Source of the DNA: CAVSRC01 sp963732845
GTDB lineage: Bacteria > Pseudomonadota > Alphaproteobacteria > Rhizobiales > Kaistiaceae
Length of the DNA stretch: 64,000 nt
Reading direction: 5' to 3'
NCBI GenBank assembly: GCA_963732845.1
Contig: CAVTBE010000004.1
Location: 62,001 to 126,000 of the forward strand
Position numbers and translations under genes: made by a program. The notes under the pieces were generated by a model. The model was given only the letters and a program-made list of their open reading frames with translations. It had not been told where the DNA came from and did not search any database. Positions 1 through 8,564 of this stretch are shown here, one piece after another (position 1 is the stretch's first letter; each line of letters begins with the position of its first letter).

Positions 1-950
1 CCCTGGGGCTGGCCTTGCGCTACATGCCGGAAAGCCGCGACGAGAGCGTAAAGGGCGGCATCGACTGGCCGGGCGCGGCAATCGCCGTGCTTGCCTTCGG
101 CGCGCTGACCTACGGCCTCAGCGCCATCTCGGAGGGCACGGTGAGCGTGACGGTCATCGCCGCGGCGATCGTGGCGGGGTTGATCGGCCTTGCCGTCTAC
201 GTGCCGGTGGAGCGGCGCGCGGCCAATCCGATCACGCCGCCGGCGCTGTTCCGCTCGAAGGTCTTCACCAGCGTCAACATCGTCACCGTGTTCCTCTACG
301 GCGCGCTCTCCGGCGTGCTCTTCCTGTTGCCCTTCGACCTGCTCAACCGACGCGGCCTCTCCGCCGCCACGACCGGGCTCATCATGCTGCCCTTCGGCCT
401 CATCATCGGCGTCCTGTCGCGCTATGCCGGCGCGGCTGCCGACAGCTACGGACCACGCTTCTTCCTGGTCGTCGGGCCGCTGCTGGTCGGGGCCGGGTCG
501 CTTGGTTTCGCGCTCGTCATCCCGGATGTCTGGCTGGGCGTCGTCCTACCGGTGGTGCTGGTTGGCATCGGCATGGGGCTGGCGGCCTCGCCGCTGACCA
601 CCGCGGTGATGAATGCGGTGCCGGACGGCAAGTCGGGTGCGGCGTCGGGCATCAGCAATGCGGCGAGCCGGCTTGCGGGCGTCTTCGCCATCGCCATCTT
701 CGGCGCCACCGCCGGCGTCGTCTTCGGCTGGACCGCGCCGGCAACGGCGCGCTTCGGCGTCATCCCGCCGGCGGGCGACGCGGCGTACGATGCGGTCGTC
801 GGCGCGTTCCTGTCGGCTTATTCGGCGGCAATGGTCTTCGGTGCGGTCTGGTGCCTCATTGCGGCGGCGGTTTCTTTCGTCACCCTGAAGGGAACGGCGC
901 CGTCGAGGAAGAAGAAAGCGGTGGCAGAGGGCGCGCCGGCAGGGAGGTGA
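1..950 (+). CDS. MFS multidrug exporter (DHA2/EmrB-QacA type), 3' part
   Basis: The reading frame is open from the first bases of the window, so the gene starts upstream and only about the last 315 residues are present. The visible part is a chain of hydrophobic segments separated by short polar loops, and it ends with a basic tail. This matches the C-terminal half of a 14-TM drug:proton antiporter of the DHA2 branch, which would export small hydrophobic compounds across the inner membrane. The stop lies 3 nt before the next gene, and the Shine-Dalgarno of that gene sits inside this one, so the two are probably co-transcribed. The substrate cannot be read from the sequence. Confidence 0.85.
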   Translation, partial: LGLALRYMPESRDESVKGGIDWPGAAIAVLAFGALTYGLSAISEGTVSVTVIAAAIVAGLIGLAVYVPVERRAANPITPPALFRSKVFTSVNIVTVFLYGALSGVLFLLPFDLLNRRGLSAATTGLIMLPFGLIIGVLSRYAGAAADSYGPRFFLVVGPLLVGAGSLGFALVIPDVWLGVVLPVVLVGIGMGLAASPLTTAVMNAVPDGKSGAASGISNAASRLAGVFAIAIFGATAGVVFGWTAPATARFGVIPPAGDAAYDAVVGAFLSAYSAAMVFGAVWCLIAAAVSFVTLKGTAPSRKKKAVAEGAPAGR

Positions 951-953
951 GCC

Positions 954-1766
954 GTGCGATCTCTATTGATGGCGTTTCTGCTGCTTGTCGCCGGTGCGGC
1001 GAGCGCGGCGGCCGAGCCGGCGGCGCGGATCACCGCCGATATTCCCTATGGTGACCTCGCGCGCCAGAAGCTCGATTTCTATGTGCCGGCAGAGGTCAGG
1101 GACGATGCGCCGGTGCTGGTGTTCTTCTACGGCGGCAGCTGGCAGCGCGGCGCCAAGGAGAATCTGCGCGAGACGGCGGAATCGCTGGCGGCCGCGGGGA
1201 TGATCGTGGCGACGCCCGATTACCGGCTCTATCCGGAGGCGGTGTTTCCACAGTTCGTCGAGGACTGCGCCGCGGCCGTCGCCCGTGTGCGGGCGCTGCT
1301 CGCCGATCTCGGTGGGCACCACGCGCTCTTCATCGGCGGCCATTCGGCCGGCGCCTTCAATGCCGCCATGCTTGCCGCCGACAAACGCTATCTTGCCGCC
1401 GCGGGCGTTCCCGCCGATGCGGTCGCCGGCTATGTGCTCCTCTCGGGGCCGTACAACATGAGCGGTTATCTGCCGGCACCCTATGCCGCGACCTTCCCGT
1501 TGGCGACCCGTAGCCGTGCCAACGTCAACGCCTTCATCGACGGCACGGAGCCGCCCCTGCTGCTGATGACGGGGGAGGCCGACAGCGTCGTCGAACCGCG
1601 CCAAACCGACCGCCTCGCCGCCACGGTGATGGCCCATGGCGGGCGAGCGATCGTGGCCACCTATCAGGGCAGCGACCACCTCGCGACGTTCCTCGGACTG
1701 AGCCACCCGGCTTCGGCCGTGCGTGCCGACCTTGCCGCTTTCATGGCTGCGGTGTCGGCGAAATAG
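954..1766 (+). CDS. Secreted alpha/beta hydrolase (carboxylesterase/BD-FAE-like)
   Basis: A 270-residue protein with a Sec signal peptide (hydrophobic run at about residues 3-20, ending in Ala-rich sequence), so it probably acts in the periplasm. The oxyanion-hole segment is YGGSW near residue 60, and the nucleophile elbow GHSAGA places the serine at about 131. The acid is about D210 and the base about H242 (SDH). This resembles the esterase/kynurenine-formamidase-like hydrolases. The start is a GTG with GGGAGG about 8 nt upstream, and it lies 3 nt after the exporter stop. The substrate is unknown. Confidence 0.82.
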   Translation: MRSLLMAFLLLVAGAASAAAEPAARITADIPYGDLARQKLDFYVPAEVRDDAPVLVFFYGGSWQRGAKENLRETAESLAAAGMIVATPDYRLYPEAVFPQFVEDCAAAVARVRALLADLGGHHALFIGGHSAGAFNAAMLAADKRYLAAAGVPADAVAGYVLLSGPYNMSGYLPAPYAATFPLATRSRANVNAFIDGTEPPLLLMTGEADSVVEPRQTDRLAATVMAHGGRAIVATYQGSDHLATFLGLSHPASAVRADLAAFMAAVSAK

Positions 1767-1769
1767 AAA

Positions 1770-1796
1770 GGCCGGGGCGGCGATTCCGCCCCGGCC
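1770..1796. terminator. Intrinsic terminator between convergent genes
   Basis: A perfect 11-bp GC stem (1770-1780 with 1786-1796) has a 5-nt loop. It lies 3 nt after the hydrolase stop and 22 nt after the nitroreductase stop on the other strand. Read on the minus strand, the stem is followed by a T-rich stretch (TTTCTATTT), so it best terminates the nitroreductase but probably serves both directions. Confidence 0.75.
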
Positions 1797-1818
1797 CTCC
1801 GACGCGAGAGGCATCGCT

Positions 1819-2454
1819 TCAGGCGTAGCTTGCGATCTCGTGGAAATCGAGACGCGGGCTGCGCGGGAAGAGCTTGCTGTGGTCGCCGTAGCCGATGTTG
1901 ACCAGCAGGTTTGACTTGATGGCCGTGCCGGCGAAGAACGCGGCGTCGACCTTGTCCTTGTCGAAGCCGCCCATCGGGCCGGTGTCGAGGCCGACGGCAC
2001 GCAGCGCCAGGATCAGATAGGCAAGCTGAAGCGTGCCGCTCTGGGCGGCGGTCGCGGCGGCCGCGGCTTCGTTGTCGGCGAACATCGGCCGCACGTCCAT
2101 GTGCGGGAAGAGCCGCGGCAGGTGATCGTGGAAGGCGAGGTCATGGCCGACGATGGCGGTCACCGGCGCGGCCATGGTCTTGTCGATGTTGCCGGGCGAC
2201 AGCGCCGGCTTGAGCCGCGCCTTGCCCTCGGCGGACTCGACGAACACCACCCGGAAGGGTGAGGCGTTGACCGCGGTCGGCCCGAGCTTGGCGAGTTCGA
2301 CCGCCTCCTTGAGAAGTTCGTGGGGGACTGGCTTTTCGAGCCAGCCGTTGTGGGTGCGGGCCTCGCGGAAGAGCCGGTTCAGCGCCTCGCTGCTGAGGCG
2401 GCCGTCGGCCGGCTGGGTGTCAGCGAATGCACGCTGGTTCGCAATCTGGTTCAT
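1819..2454 (-). CDS. RutE-like nitroreductase (malonic semialdehyde reductase family)
   Basis: A 211-residue FMN/NAD(P)H flavoprotein of the nitroreductase superfamily. The central GPTAVNASPFRVVFV-type segment and the C-terminal GFDKDKVDAAFF segment match the RutE/HadB subfamily, which reduces malonic semialdehyde to 3-hydroxypropionate in pyrimidine breakdown. No other rut genes are beside it, so that role is only inferred and a general enal or nitro-compound reductase is equally possible. I start it at the ATG at 2454 because a longer frame upstream runs antisense through the LysR gene. It is divergent from that LysR regulator, which probably controls it. Confidence 0.82.
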   Translation of the reverse strand: MNQIANQRAFADTQPADGRLSSEALNRLFREARTHNGWLEKPVPHELLKEAVELAKLGPTAVNASPFRVVFVESAEGKARLKPALSPGNIDKTMAAPVTAIVGHDLAFHDHLPRLFPHMDVRPMFADNEAAAAATAAQSGTLQLAYLILALRAVGLDTGPMGGFDKDKVDAAFFAGTAIKSNLLVNIGYGDHSKLFPRSPRLDFHEIASYA

Positions 2455-2568
2455 GACTTTCCTCGTCCGAAACGGGACCTCTCTTGTCCGTCCACAGAGA
2501 TAGGGAAGGGCTTGTATCATTAGGATTGGCCAAATATTGGTATTATCCATCAGATGAGGTGATGGAAC
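2455..2568. promoter_or_regulatory. Divergent promoter region with LysR-type palindrome
   Basis: This 114-bp spacer separates the nitroreductase from its LysR neighbour. It holds a perfect 8-bp palindrome TTGGCCAA (2526-2533) running into CCAAATATTGG (2530-2540), in an AT-richer stretch than its surroundings. This arrangement of overlapping dyads fits a LysR-type binding site. The assignment is by position and symmetry only. Confidence 0.5.
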
Positions 2569-3537
2569 ATGCTCGATACCATGACGCTTGACCAGTTGCG
2601 GGCCCTCGAAGCGGTCGCGGAAACCGGCAGCTTCTCGGCCGCCGCCCGGCGGTTGGGCCGGGTCCAGTCGGCGGTCAGCCAGTCGATCCAGGCTCTGGAG
2701 ACGAGCCTCGGCATCGTGCTGTTCGACCGCACGGGCAAGGTGCCCCGGCTCAACGATGCCGGCCGTGTGGTGCTCGAGGACGCGCGCAACCTGCTGCGCG
2801 GCGCCGAGGCGCTGAAGGCGCGGGCGGAGAGCATCGCGGAGGCGCTCGAGCCGGAGCTGACGCTGGCGGTGGAAAGCATGTTCCCGATCGCCGTACTGAC
2901 CGACGCGCTGAAGGCGCTGCAGCAGCGCTTTCCGCTGCTGCCGGTCACCGTCTACACCGAGGCGCTGGGCGGGGCCGAGCAGCGGCTGCGTGACGGCGTG
3001 GCGCGCATCGCCTTCTATCCGCCGTATCCGATCATGACCGAGAACCGCGAGACGGAATTCGTGGTGACCATCCCGACGGTGCCGGTGGTGGCGGCGGACC
3101 ATCCGCTTGCCAGCGAGAAGCCGCCGCTGTCGCGCGCCGTGCTGGAGCGGCAGGTGCAGCTGGTGCTCACCGACAGTTCGCCGGTGAGCGCCGGCTTCAG
3201 CGCCGGCATCATCAGCCATCGCACCTGGCGCTTTGCCGACCTCAATACGCGGCTCGAATTTCTGCTCGGCGGCTTCGGCTGGTGCAACATGCCGCTGCCC
3301 TCGGTGTTCGAGCACATTCGGGCGGGGCGGCTGAAGGTGCTCGATATTGCCCAGCACAACGCACCGGAGTTCCGCATCCACGCGGTCTATCCGCGCGGGC
3401 GCGCGCCGGGGAAGGCGGGACGCTGGCTGATCGACACGATGCGTGATCGTGCGCAGGCCTGCGCCGCGCCGATGGCCGAACATAAGGCGGCGGTCAGCTC
3501 GATGGTACGGGCGGAGGTCGACGGCAGCGGCGTGTGA
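2569..3537 (+). CDS. LysR family transcriptional regulator
   Basis: A 322-residue LTTR. The N-terminal winged helix-turn-helix (about residues 5-65: LDQLRALEAVAETGSFSAAA, then AVSQSIQALE) is typical, followed by a type-2 periplasmic-binding-like effector domain. It is transcribed away from the nitroreductase, with the 114-bp spacer between them, the classical layout for a LysR regulator and its target. The effector ligand cannot be told from the sequence. The start is the ATG at 2569, 9 nt after a GAGG-like sequence. Confidence 0.9.
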   Translation: MLDTMTLDQLRALEAVAETGSFSAAARRLGRVQSAVSQSIQALETSLGIVLFDRTGKVPRLNDAGRVVLEDARNLLRGAEALKARAESIAEALEPELTLAVESMFPIAVLTDALKALQQRFPLLPVTVYTEALGGAEQRLRDGVARIAFYPPYPIMTENRETEFVVTIPTVPVVAADHPLASEKPPLSRAVLERQVQLVLTDSSPVSAGFSAGIISHRTWRFADLNTRLEFLLGGFGWCNMPLPSVFEHIRAGRLKVLDIAQHNAPEFRIHAVYPRGRAPGKAGRWLIDTMRDRAQACAAPMAEHKAAVSSMVRAEVDGSGV

Positions 3538-3545
3538 AAAGACAA

Positions 3546-3566
3546 GGCCGGGGCGAAGCCCCGGCC
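3546..3566 (-). terminator. Intrinsic terminator of the aminotransferase gene
   Basis: A perfect 9-bp stem GGCCGGGGC/GCCCCGGCC with a 3-nt loop. In the minus direction it is followed by TTGTCTTTT, the expected T-tract. It lies about 130 nt beyond the aminotransferase stop and just past the LysR stop on the plus strand. The stem core is the same as that of the terminator at 1770-1796. Confidence 0.65.
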
Positions 3567-3692
3567 CTGCAATGTTGAGCGCGGTGGTGGGTCAGGATGA
3601 CTGCACTTGGCCGCCGCCGCTGAGGCGGGTAAGGGCGAAGGAGACCAGCGCCAGCGCGATGTGCGCGCGCGTTCCGACGCTAGTCTGACGCC

Positions 3693-4919
3693 TCACCTGT
3701 TCTTGCCTAGAAACGCCCTGATCCGGTCGATGGCGCGCTCGATGTTCTCCGCCGAATTGGCGTAGGAGAGGCGCAGATAGCCTTCGCCGAGGATGCCGAA
3801 ATCGGGGCCGCCGATGGCGGCCACGCCGGCCTCTTCGAGAAGCGCGGTGGCAAGCGGCTTGGCCGTGTAGCCGGTCCCGGAAATGTTGGGGAAGGCGTAG
3901 AAGGCACCCCGCGGCGTGGCGCAGGCGACGCCGGGCAGCGCATTCATTCCCGCGACGACGATCTTCCGGCGCTTGTCGAACTCGGCGACCATGGTGGCAA
4001 TCGAATCCTGCGGGCCGGTGAGCGCCGCCAGACCGGCATATTGCGCCGCCGCGTTGACGCAGGACCAGGCGTTGACCGCCAGCTTGCGGACATTGTCGTA
4101 GAGCGGTTCCGGCCACACCGAATAACCCATGCGCCAGCCGGTCATGGCATAGGTCTTCGACCAGCCGTCGAGCAGGATGAGCCGGTCGCGGATCTCCGGG
4201 TAGGTGAGCAGCGAGACGTGCTCCAGCCCGTCATAGGTCATCTGGCCGTAGATCTCGTCGGAGAGGATGGCGACGCCGGGGAAGCGGGCGAGGCCGGCGA
4301 CCAGCGCGTCGATCTCGGCGCGCGGGGTGACGCCACCGGTCGGGTTGGCCGGCGAATTGAGGATCATCAGCCGTGTCTCAGGCGTGATCAGGCCGAGCGT
4401 CTCCTCGGCCGAGAAGGCGAAGCCGTTCTCCTCGCGGATCGGGATCGGCACGGGGCGCGCCCCGGTGAACTCGATCATCGAGCGATAGATGGGGAAGCCG
4501 GGATCGGGATAGAGGATGTCGGCGCCGGGCTCGCCGAACATCAGGATGGCGGCGAACATGGTGACCTTGCCGCCGGGCACGACGATCACCTGATCGGGCG
4601 ACACCTCGACGGCGAGGCGGCGATGGATGTCGGCGGCGACCGCCTCGCGCAGCGGCAGGATGCCGGTTGCCGGCGTGTAGCCGTGATGGCCGTCGCGTAG
4701 CGCCTTGACCGCCGCCTCGACGATATGGTCGGGCGTGCGGAAATCCGGCTGACCGATGCCGAGATTGATGATGTCCTTGCCCTGGCCCGCGAGCTGGGTG
4801 GCGCGGGCAAGTACGGCGAAGGCGTTTTCCTCGCCGATGCGATCGAAGCCGGCAATGGTGTGAAGCAAGGGCGTTTTCCCGTCCGGTTGTCGTTGATTTG
4901 GCCAAGAGATTAGGCGCAT
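3693..4919 (-). CDS. PLP-dependent class I aminotransferase (aspartate aminotransferase-like)
   Basis: A 408-residue fold-type I aminotransferase. Visible landmarks are GIGQPDF near 55, NPTGG near 192, DEIY near 221, the PLP-binding lysine in SKTYAMTGWRMGY (about K255), and the arginine-binding C-terminal segment. It transfers amino groups between amino acids and 2-oxo acids in the cytoplasm; the aspartate/N-succinyl-DAP branch is the closest by eye. The first 15 residues are poorly conserved in character, so an internal TTG start near 4870 is possible. It stands alone on the minus strand, divergent from the next gene. Confidence 0.87.
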   Translation of the reverse strand: MRLISWPNQRQPDGKTPLLHTIAGFDRIGEENAFAVLARATQLAGQGKDIINLGIGQPDFRTPDHIVEAAVKALRDGHHGYTPATGILPLREAVAADIHRRLAVEVSPDQVIVVPGGKVTMFAAILMFGEPGADILYPDPGFPIYRSMIEFTGARPVPIPIREENGFAFSAEETLGLITPETRLMILNSPANPTGGVTPRAEIDALVAGLARFPGVAILSDEIYGQMTYDGLEHVSLLTYPEIRDRLILLDGWSKTYAMTGWRMGYSVWPEPLYDNVRKLAVNAWSCVNAAAQYAGLAALTGPQDSIATMVAEFDKRRKIVVAGMNALPGVACATPRGAFYAFPNISGTGYTAKPLATALLEEAGVAAIGGPDFGILGEGYLRLSYANSAENIERAIDRIRAFLGKNR

Positions 4920-4982
4920 AAAACCAAGGAAATCAAACCTGTTCGGGCTGCCTCACGGCGCCGCGGCGGGATGGGAGGGCCC

Positions 4983-5825
4983 ATGACCACGGTTGCCGAG
5001 AGACGCCAGATTTTCCGTGCCTTGCACGAAAGCGGCTGTTTCGTTCTGCCCAATCCGTGGGACGTGGGCTCGGCGCGTTATCTGGCGAGCCTCGGCTATC
5101 ACGCGCTGGCGACGACCAGCTCGGGTGCGGCATGGAGTCTCGGTCAGGCCGATGGCGCCGTGGCGCTGGAGCCGATGCTGGATCATATCCGTGCGCTCGT
5201 AGAAGCCACCGACCTGCCGGTCAATGCCGATTTCCTCTCCGGCTTTGCAGCGGCGCCGGAGGCGGTGGCGGAGAATGTGCGCCGCTGCGCCGACACCGGC
5301 ACCGCCGGCCTGTCGATCGAGGATGCGAGCGGCGACGATGCGGCGCCGCTGTTCGACTTCACGCTCGCCGTCGAGCGGATCGCGGCGGCCCGCGCGGCGA
5401 TCGACGCGAGCGGCAGCGACGTCATGCTGGTGGCGCGCTCGGAATGCTATCTGACCGGCCACGCGACGCCGCTCAAGGAAGCGGTCCATCGGCTCGCCAC
5501 CTTCGCCGAGGCCGGCGCCGACTGCCTCTATGCGCCGGGGGCCAGCACGATCGAGGATATTTCGGCAATCGTGGAGGCGGTGGCGCCGAAGCCGGTGAAC
5601 GTGCTCGCCGGCGGGCCGGGCAGCCTGACATTCGGGCAGCTCGCGGCACTCGGCGTGCGACGTATCAGCGTTGGCGGCGCGCTCGCCCGCATGGCCTGGG
5701 CCGGCTTGATGAAGGCGGCACGGGAGATCGTGGAGACCGGCAGTTTCGCCGCCTTCGAGGGCGCCGCTTCGGGCGCCGAACTCAACCGGCTGTTCAAGGC
5801 CGACGGGCCGCGGAGGACGCGATGA
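4983..5825 (+). CDS. Isocitrate lyase/PEP mutase family protein
   Basis: A 280-residue TIM-barrel protein of the ICL/PEPM superfamily. It begins with the FRALHESGCFVLPNPWD motif of the oxaloacetate decarboxylase/PEP-mutase-like branch, has SIED near residue 102 in place of the catalytic loop region, and ends with the conserved GGPGSLTFGQLAALGVRRIS segment. Such enzymes cleave or form C-C or C-P bonds of small 2-oxo acids using Mg2+. I prefer the ATG at 4983, because GGGAGG (4973-4978) lies just before it and overlaps the alternative ATG at 4971. Its stop overlaps the next start (ATGA), so the two are translationally coupled. Confidence 0.82.
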   Translation: MTTVAERRQIFRALHESGCFVLPNPWDVGSARYLASLGYHALATTSSGAAWSLGQADGAVALEPMLDHIRALVEATDLPVNADFLSGFAAAPEAVAENVRRCADTGTAGLSIEDASGDDAAPLFDFTLAVERIAAARAAIDASGSDVMLVARSECYLTGHATPLKEAVHRLATFAEAGADCLYAPGASTIEDISAIVEAVAPKPVNVLAGGPGSLTFGQLAALGVRRISVGGALARMAWAGLMKAAREIVETGSFAAFEGAASGAELNRLFKADGPRRTR

Positions 5826-6517
5826 CAGATACGATGAACGGGCCGTCGCCCGGCGGGGTGGTCGACACCGCGCCGGCGGAATGGCCCGAGGCGGTGCGGC
5901 TCAACGGCCGCTTCTGCCGCATCGAGAAACTCGATCTGGTCCGCCACGGGGAATCCCTGTGGCTGGCGGTCAAGGGACATGACGACGTGTGGGCCTATAT
6001 GGGCTACGGCCCGTTCGCCGACGAGCCGTCCTTCCTGCGCTGGGTGGACGAGCGCACGGTGCTGCTCGACCCGTTCTCCTATGCCGTCGTCGACCAGGCG
6101 AGCGACCGGGCGCTCGGTGTCGTCACGCTGATGGAGATCCGGCCGGCGATGCGCGTCGTCGAGATGGGCAACGTCGTCTACACGCCGCTGCTGCAACGGA
6201 CCGCCGCCGGCACCGAAGCGCAATACCTGATGGCGCGCTACGTCTTCGATGCGCTGCACTACCGGCGCTACGAATGGAAATGCGACGCGCTCAATGCGCC
6301 GTCGCGGCGGGCGGCAGCGCGCTACGGCTTCACCTATGAGGGCACCTTCCGCCAGCACATGATCGTCAAGGGTCGCAACCGCGACACCGCCTGGTTTGCG
6401 ATGACCGATGGCGACTGGCCGGCGATGAAGGCGGCCTTCGAGGCGTGGCTGCAGCCGGAGAACTTCGACAAGACCGGCACACAGAAGCGCGAGCTCGCCG
6501 CGTTCAGGACGCGATAA
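5822..6517 (+). CDS. GNAT family N-acetyltransferase (RimJ/RimL-like)
   Basis: A 231-residue protein of the RimJ/RimL-like acetyltransferase family. The middle carries VVEMGNVVYTPLLQRT and RRYEWKCDALNAPSRRAAARYGF, the motif A/B pattern that binds acetyl-CoA. The start overlaps the stop of the PEP-mutase-like gene by 4 nt. Members modify protein N-termini or small amines; the acceptor here is unknown. The following SDR begins 32 nt downstream in the same direction and may share the transcript. Confidence 0.82.
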   Translation: MTDTMNGPSPGGVVDTAPAEWPEAVRLNGRFCRIEKLDLVRHGESLWLAVKGHDDVWAYMGYGPFADEPSFLRWVDERTVLLDPFSYAVVDQASDRALGVVTLMEIRPAMRVVEMGNVVYTPLLQRTAAGTEAQYLMARYVFDALHYRRYEWKCDALNAPSRRAAARYGFTYEGTFRQHMIVKGRNRDTAWFAMTDGDWPAMKAAFEAWLQPENFDKTGTQKRELAAFRTR

Positions 6518-6549
6518 AGACCTGAAATAGAGGGAAGGAAACGAACCGC

Positions 6550-7302
6550 ATGGACAGACTGAAGGGCAAGCGTGCGCTGCTGACGGCGTGCGGCGCGGGC
6601 ATCGGCCGGGCAACGGCGCTGCGCTTCGCAGCGGAAGGCGCGCATGTCATCGCCACCGACCTCAAACCCGAACTGATGGCCGACCTCAAGGATCACGGCA
6701 TTGCCGAAACCCGTGCGCTCAATGTCTGCGACAGCGTTGCGGTGCGTGCGCTGGCCGCCGACACCGGGCCGGTGGACGTGCTGTTCAACTGCGCCGGCTT
6801 CGTCCATCACGGCACCGCGCTGACCACCTCGGAGGAGGACTGGGACTTCTCCTTCGACATCAACGTCAAGTCGATGCACCGGACGATCCACGCCTACCTG
6901 CCGGGCATGCTCGAAAGAGGAAGCGGCGCGATCGTCAACGTCGCCTCCGGCGCCTCGTCGGTGCGCGGCATTCCCAACCGCTATGTCTATGGCGCCTCGA
7001 AGGCCGCGGTGATCGGCCTGACCAAAGCGGTGGCCGCCGATTTCATTCGCCAGGGCGTGCGCTGCAACGCCATCTGCCCGGGTACCATCCAGTCGCCGTC
7101 GCTCGACGGGCGCATCGCCGAGCAGGCGAAGATGCAGGGCAAGCCGACCGAGGAGATCCGCCGGGCCTTCGTCGACCGCCAGCCGATGGGGCGCGTCGGC
7201 ACGGCGGAGGAGGTCGCCTGGACGGCGGTCTATCTCGCCTCCGACGAATCCACCTTCACCACCGGCCATATCCATCACGTCGACGGCGGCTTCTCGCTGT
7301 AG
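6550..7302 (+). CDS. SDR family oxidoreductase (sugar-acid/3-hydroxybutyrate dehydrogenase-like)
   Basis: A 250-residue classical short-chain dehydrogenase. The nucleotide-binding loop is ACGAGIGRA near residues 14-22, the catalytic serine is in the VASGASS strand, and YGASK carries the catalytic tyrosine and lysine. The C-terminus ends in HHVDGGFSL. The ACGAGIG loop resembles the DHRS6/2-keto-3-deoxy-L-fuconate dehydrogenase branch, so a hydroxy-acid substrate is likely. A GGAAGG ribosome-binding site precedes the ATG. It is followed by a 160-bp gap and then the erythronate dehydrogenase. Confidence 0.85.
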   Translation: MDRLKGKRALLTACGAGIGRATALRFAAEGAHVIATDLKPELMADLKDHGIAETRALNVCDSVAVRALAADTGPVDVLFNCAGFVHHGTALTTSEEDWDFSFDINVKSMHRTIHAYLPGMLERGSGAIVNVASGASSVRGIPNRYVYGASKAAVIGLTKAVAADFIRQGVRCNAICPGTIQSPSLDGRIAEQAKMQGKPTEEIRRAFVDRQPMGRVGTAEEVAWTAVYLASDESTFTTGHIHHVDGGFSL

Positions 7303-7481
7303 GTCCACCTCAGGGGAGGAGGTCCTCCGGCAATGCGTCGGGCGAATAGCTGCGCGGCGTATTGCTCCGGAAGGTCGTCAGCGCCGGGACGACGGCGTGG
7401 CCGGGCAGCCTGTCTCAGCCGGCGACGATCGGATAGGATCGCGCCCTCTGTGAACTTGCAAGCATGATTCCGGGGCTCTCC

Positions 7482-8465
7482 ATGCACATTCTGATGACGG
7501 GTGCCGCCGGCATGGTCGGTGCCAAGCTCACCCAGCGCCTCGTCAAGGATGGTGCGCTTGCCGGCAAGGCGATCGACAGGCTCACCCTGGTCGACTGGGT
7601 CGGGCCGACGCCGCCGACCGGTGTGCCGTTCAAGGTCGAGACGCGCGAGGTGGACCTCGCCGCGCCCGGCGTGGCGGAATTGCTGGTCGCCGCGCGGCCG
7701 GACATGATCTTCCACCTGGCGGCAATCGCCTCGGGCGAGGCGGAGGCCGATTTCGACAAGGGCTATCGGGTCAATCTCGACGGCACGCGGCTGCTCCTGG
7801 AGGCGATCCGCAAGGCCGGCGACGGCTATTGCCCGCGGCTGGTGTTCACCTCGACCATCGCCGTGTTCGGGGCGCCGTTTCCGGAAGCCATCGGCGACGA
7901 GTTCTTTTCCACCCCGCTCACCTCCTACGGCACCCAGAAAGCGATCGAGGAACTGCTGCTCGCCGACTACACGCGGCGCGGCTTCATGGATGGCATCGGC
8001 ATCCGCCTGCCGACGATCTGCGTGCGCCCCGGCAAGGCCAACAAGGCGGCCTCGGGCTTCTTCTCCGGCATCATCCGCGAGCCCCTGGCGGGGCAGGAGG
8101 CGATCCTGCCGGTCGCCGAGAGCGTGCGCCACTGGCATGCGAGCCCGCGCGCGGCCGTGGGCTTCCTGATCCATGCGGCGGGGCTCGAGGGGACGCGACT
8201 CGGCGCGCGGCGCAGCCTCTCCATGCCGGGCGTGTCGGTGACGGTGGGCGAGCAGATCGCCGCACTCCGCAAGGTGGCCGGCGACGCGGTGGCGGCGCGC
8301 ATCCGCCACGAGCCGGACCCGACCATCATGGGGATCGTGGCGGGATGGCCGCGCAATTTCGCGCCGGAGCGGGCGATCGCGCTCGGCTTCCGCGCGGAGG
8401 CGGATTTCGAGGCGATCATCCGCGTCCACATCGAGGACGAACTGGGCGGGACCTGGGTGAAGTGA
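7482..8465 (+). CDS. denD: D-erythronate dehydrogenase (NAD-dependent epimerase family)
   Basis: An extended SDR of about 327 residues. It starts MHILMTGAAGMVG (Rossmann loop), has the SYGTQK active-site motif and the RLPTICVRPGKANKAASGF segment. That segment is diagnostic of DenD, which oxidises D-erythronate to 2-oxo-tetronate in four-carbon acid sugar catabolism. An ATG at 7464 would add six residues; I chose 7482 because family members begin at the MHIL-type strand. No denA/B/C kinase genes are visible nearby, so the pathway is incomplete here. The neighbouring 2-hydroxyacid dehydrogenase and SDRs could act on related sugar acids. Confidence 0.8.
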   Translation: MHILMTGAAGMVGAKLTQRLVKDGALAGKAIDRLTLVDWVGPTPPTGVPFKVETREVDLAAPGVAELLVAARPDMIFHLAAIASGEAEADFDKGYRVNLDGTRLLLEAIRKAGDGYCPRLVFTSTIAVFGAPFPEAIGDEFFSTPLTSYGTQKAIEELLLADYTRRGFMDGIGIRLPTICVRPGKANKAASGFFSGIIREPLAGQEAILPVAESVRHWHASPRAAVGFLIHAAGLEGTRLGARRSLSMPGVSVTVGEQIAALRKVAGDAVAARIRHEPDPTIMGIVAGWPRNFAPERAIALGFRAEADFEAIIRVHIEDELGGTWVK

Positions 8466-8473
8466 GAGGAAGC

Positions 8474-8564
8474 CTCATGGGTAGAGGTGCGCGCGTGAGC
8501 CGCGCCTCGAACCATGAGCCCTCACCCTTCGAGGCCCGCTGGCGCGGGCTCCTCAGGATGAGGT
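8474..8564. repeat. Rhizobial-type dispersed palindromic repeat, copy 1
   Basis: Two hairpins lie side by side. The first has arms CTCATGG (8474-8480) and CCATGAG (8512-8518). The second has GCCCGC (8534-8539) and GCGGGC (8544-8549) flanked by CCTTCGAGG and CCTCAGGATGAGG. The same CCTCAGGATGAGG module recurs at 58,114-58,156. Such elements are scattered between genes in Hyphomicrobiales. The stop codon of the minus-strand dehydrogenase lies inside this repeat. Confidence 0.75.

Noticed and set aside
1819..2454. A rut-type pyrimidine degradation operon around the RutE-like gene
   Set aside because: No rutA, B, C, D, F or G genes are adjacent; the resemblance is limited to one flavoprotein.
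1819..3483. A longer version of the nitroreductase reaching into the LysR gene
   Set aside because: The upstream part is antisense to the LysR coding sequence; the ATG at 2454 gives a normal family length.
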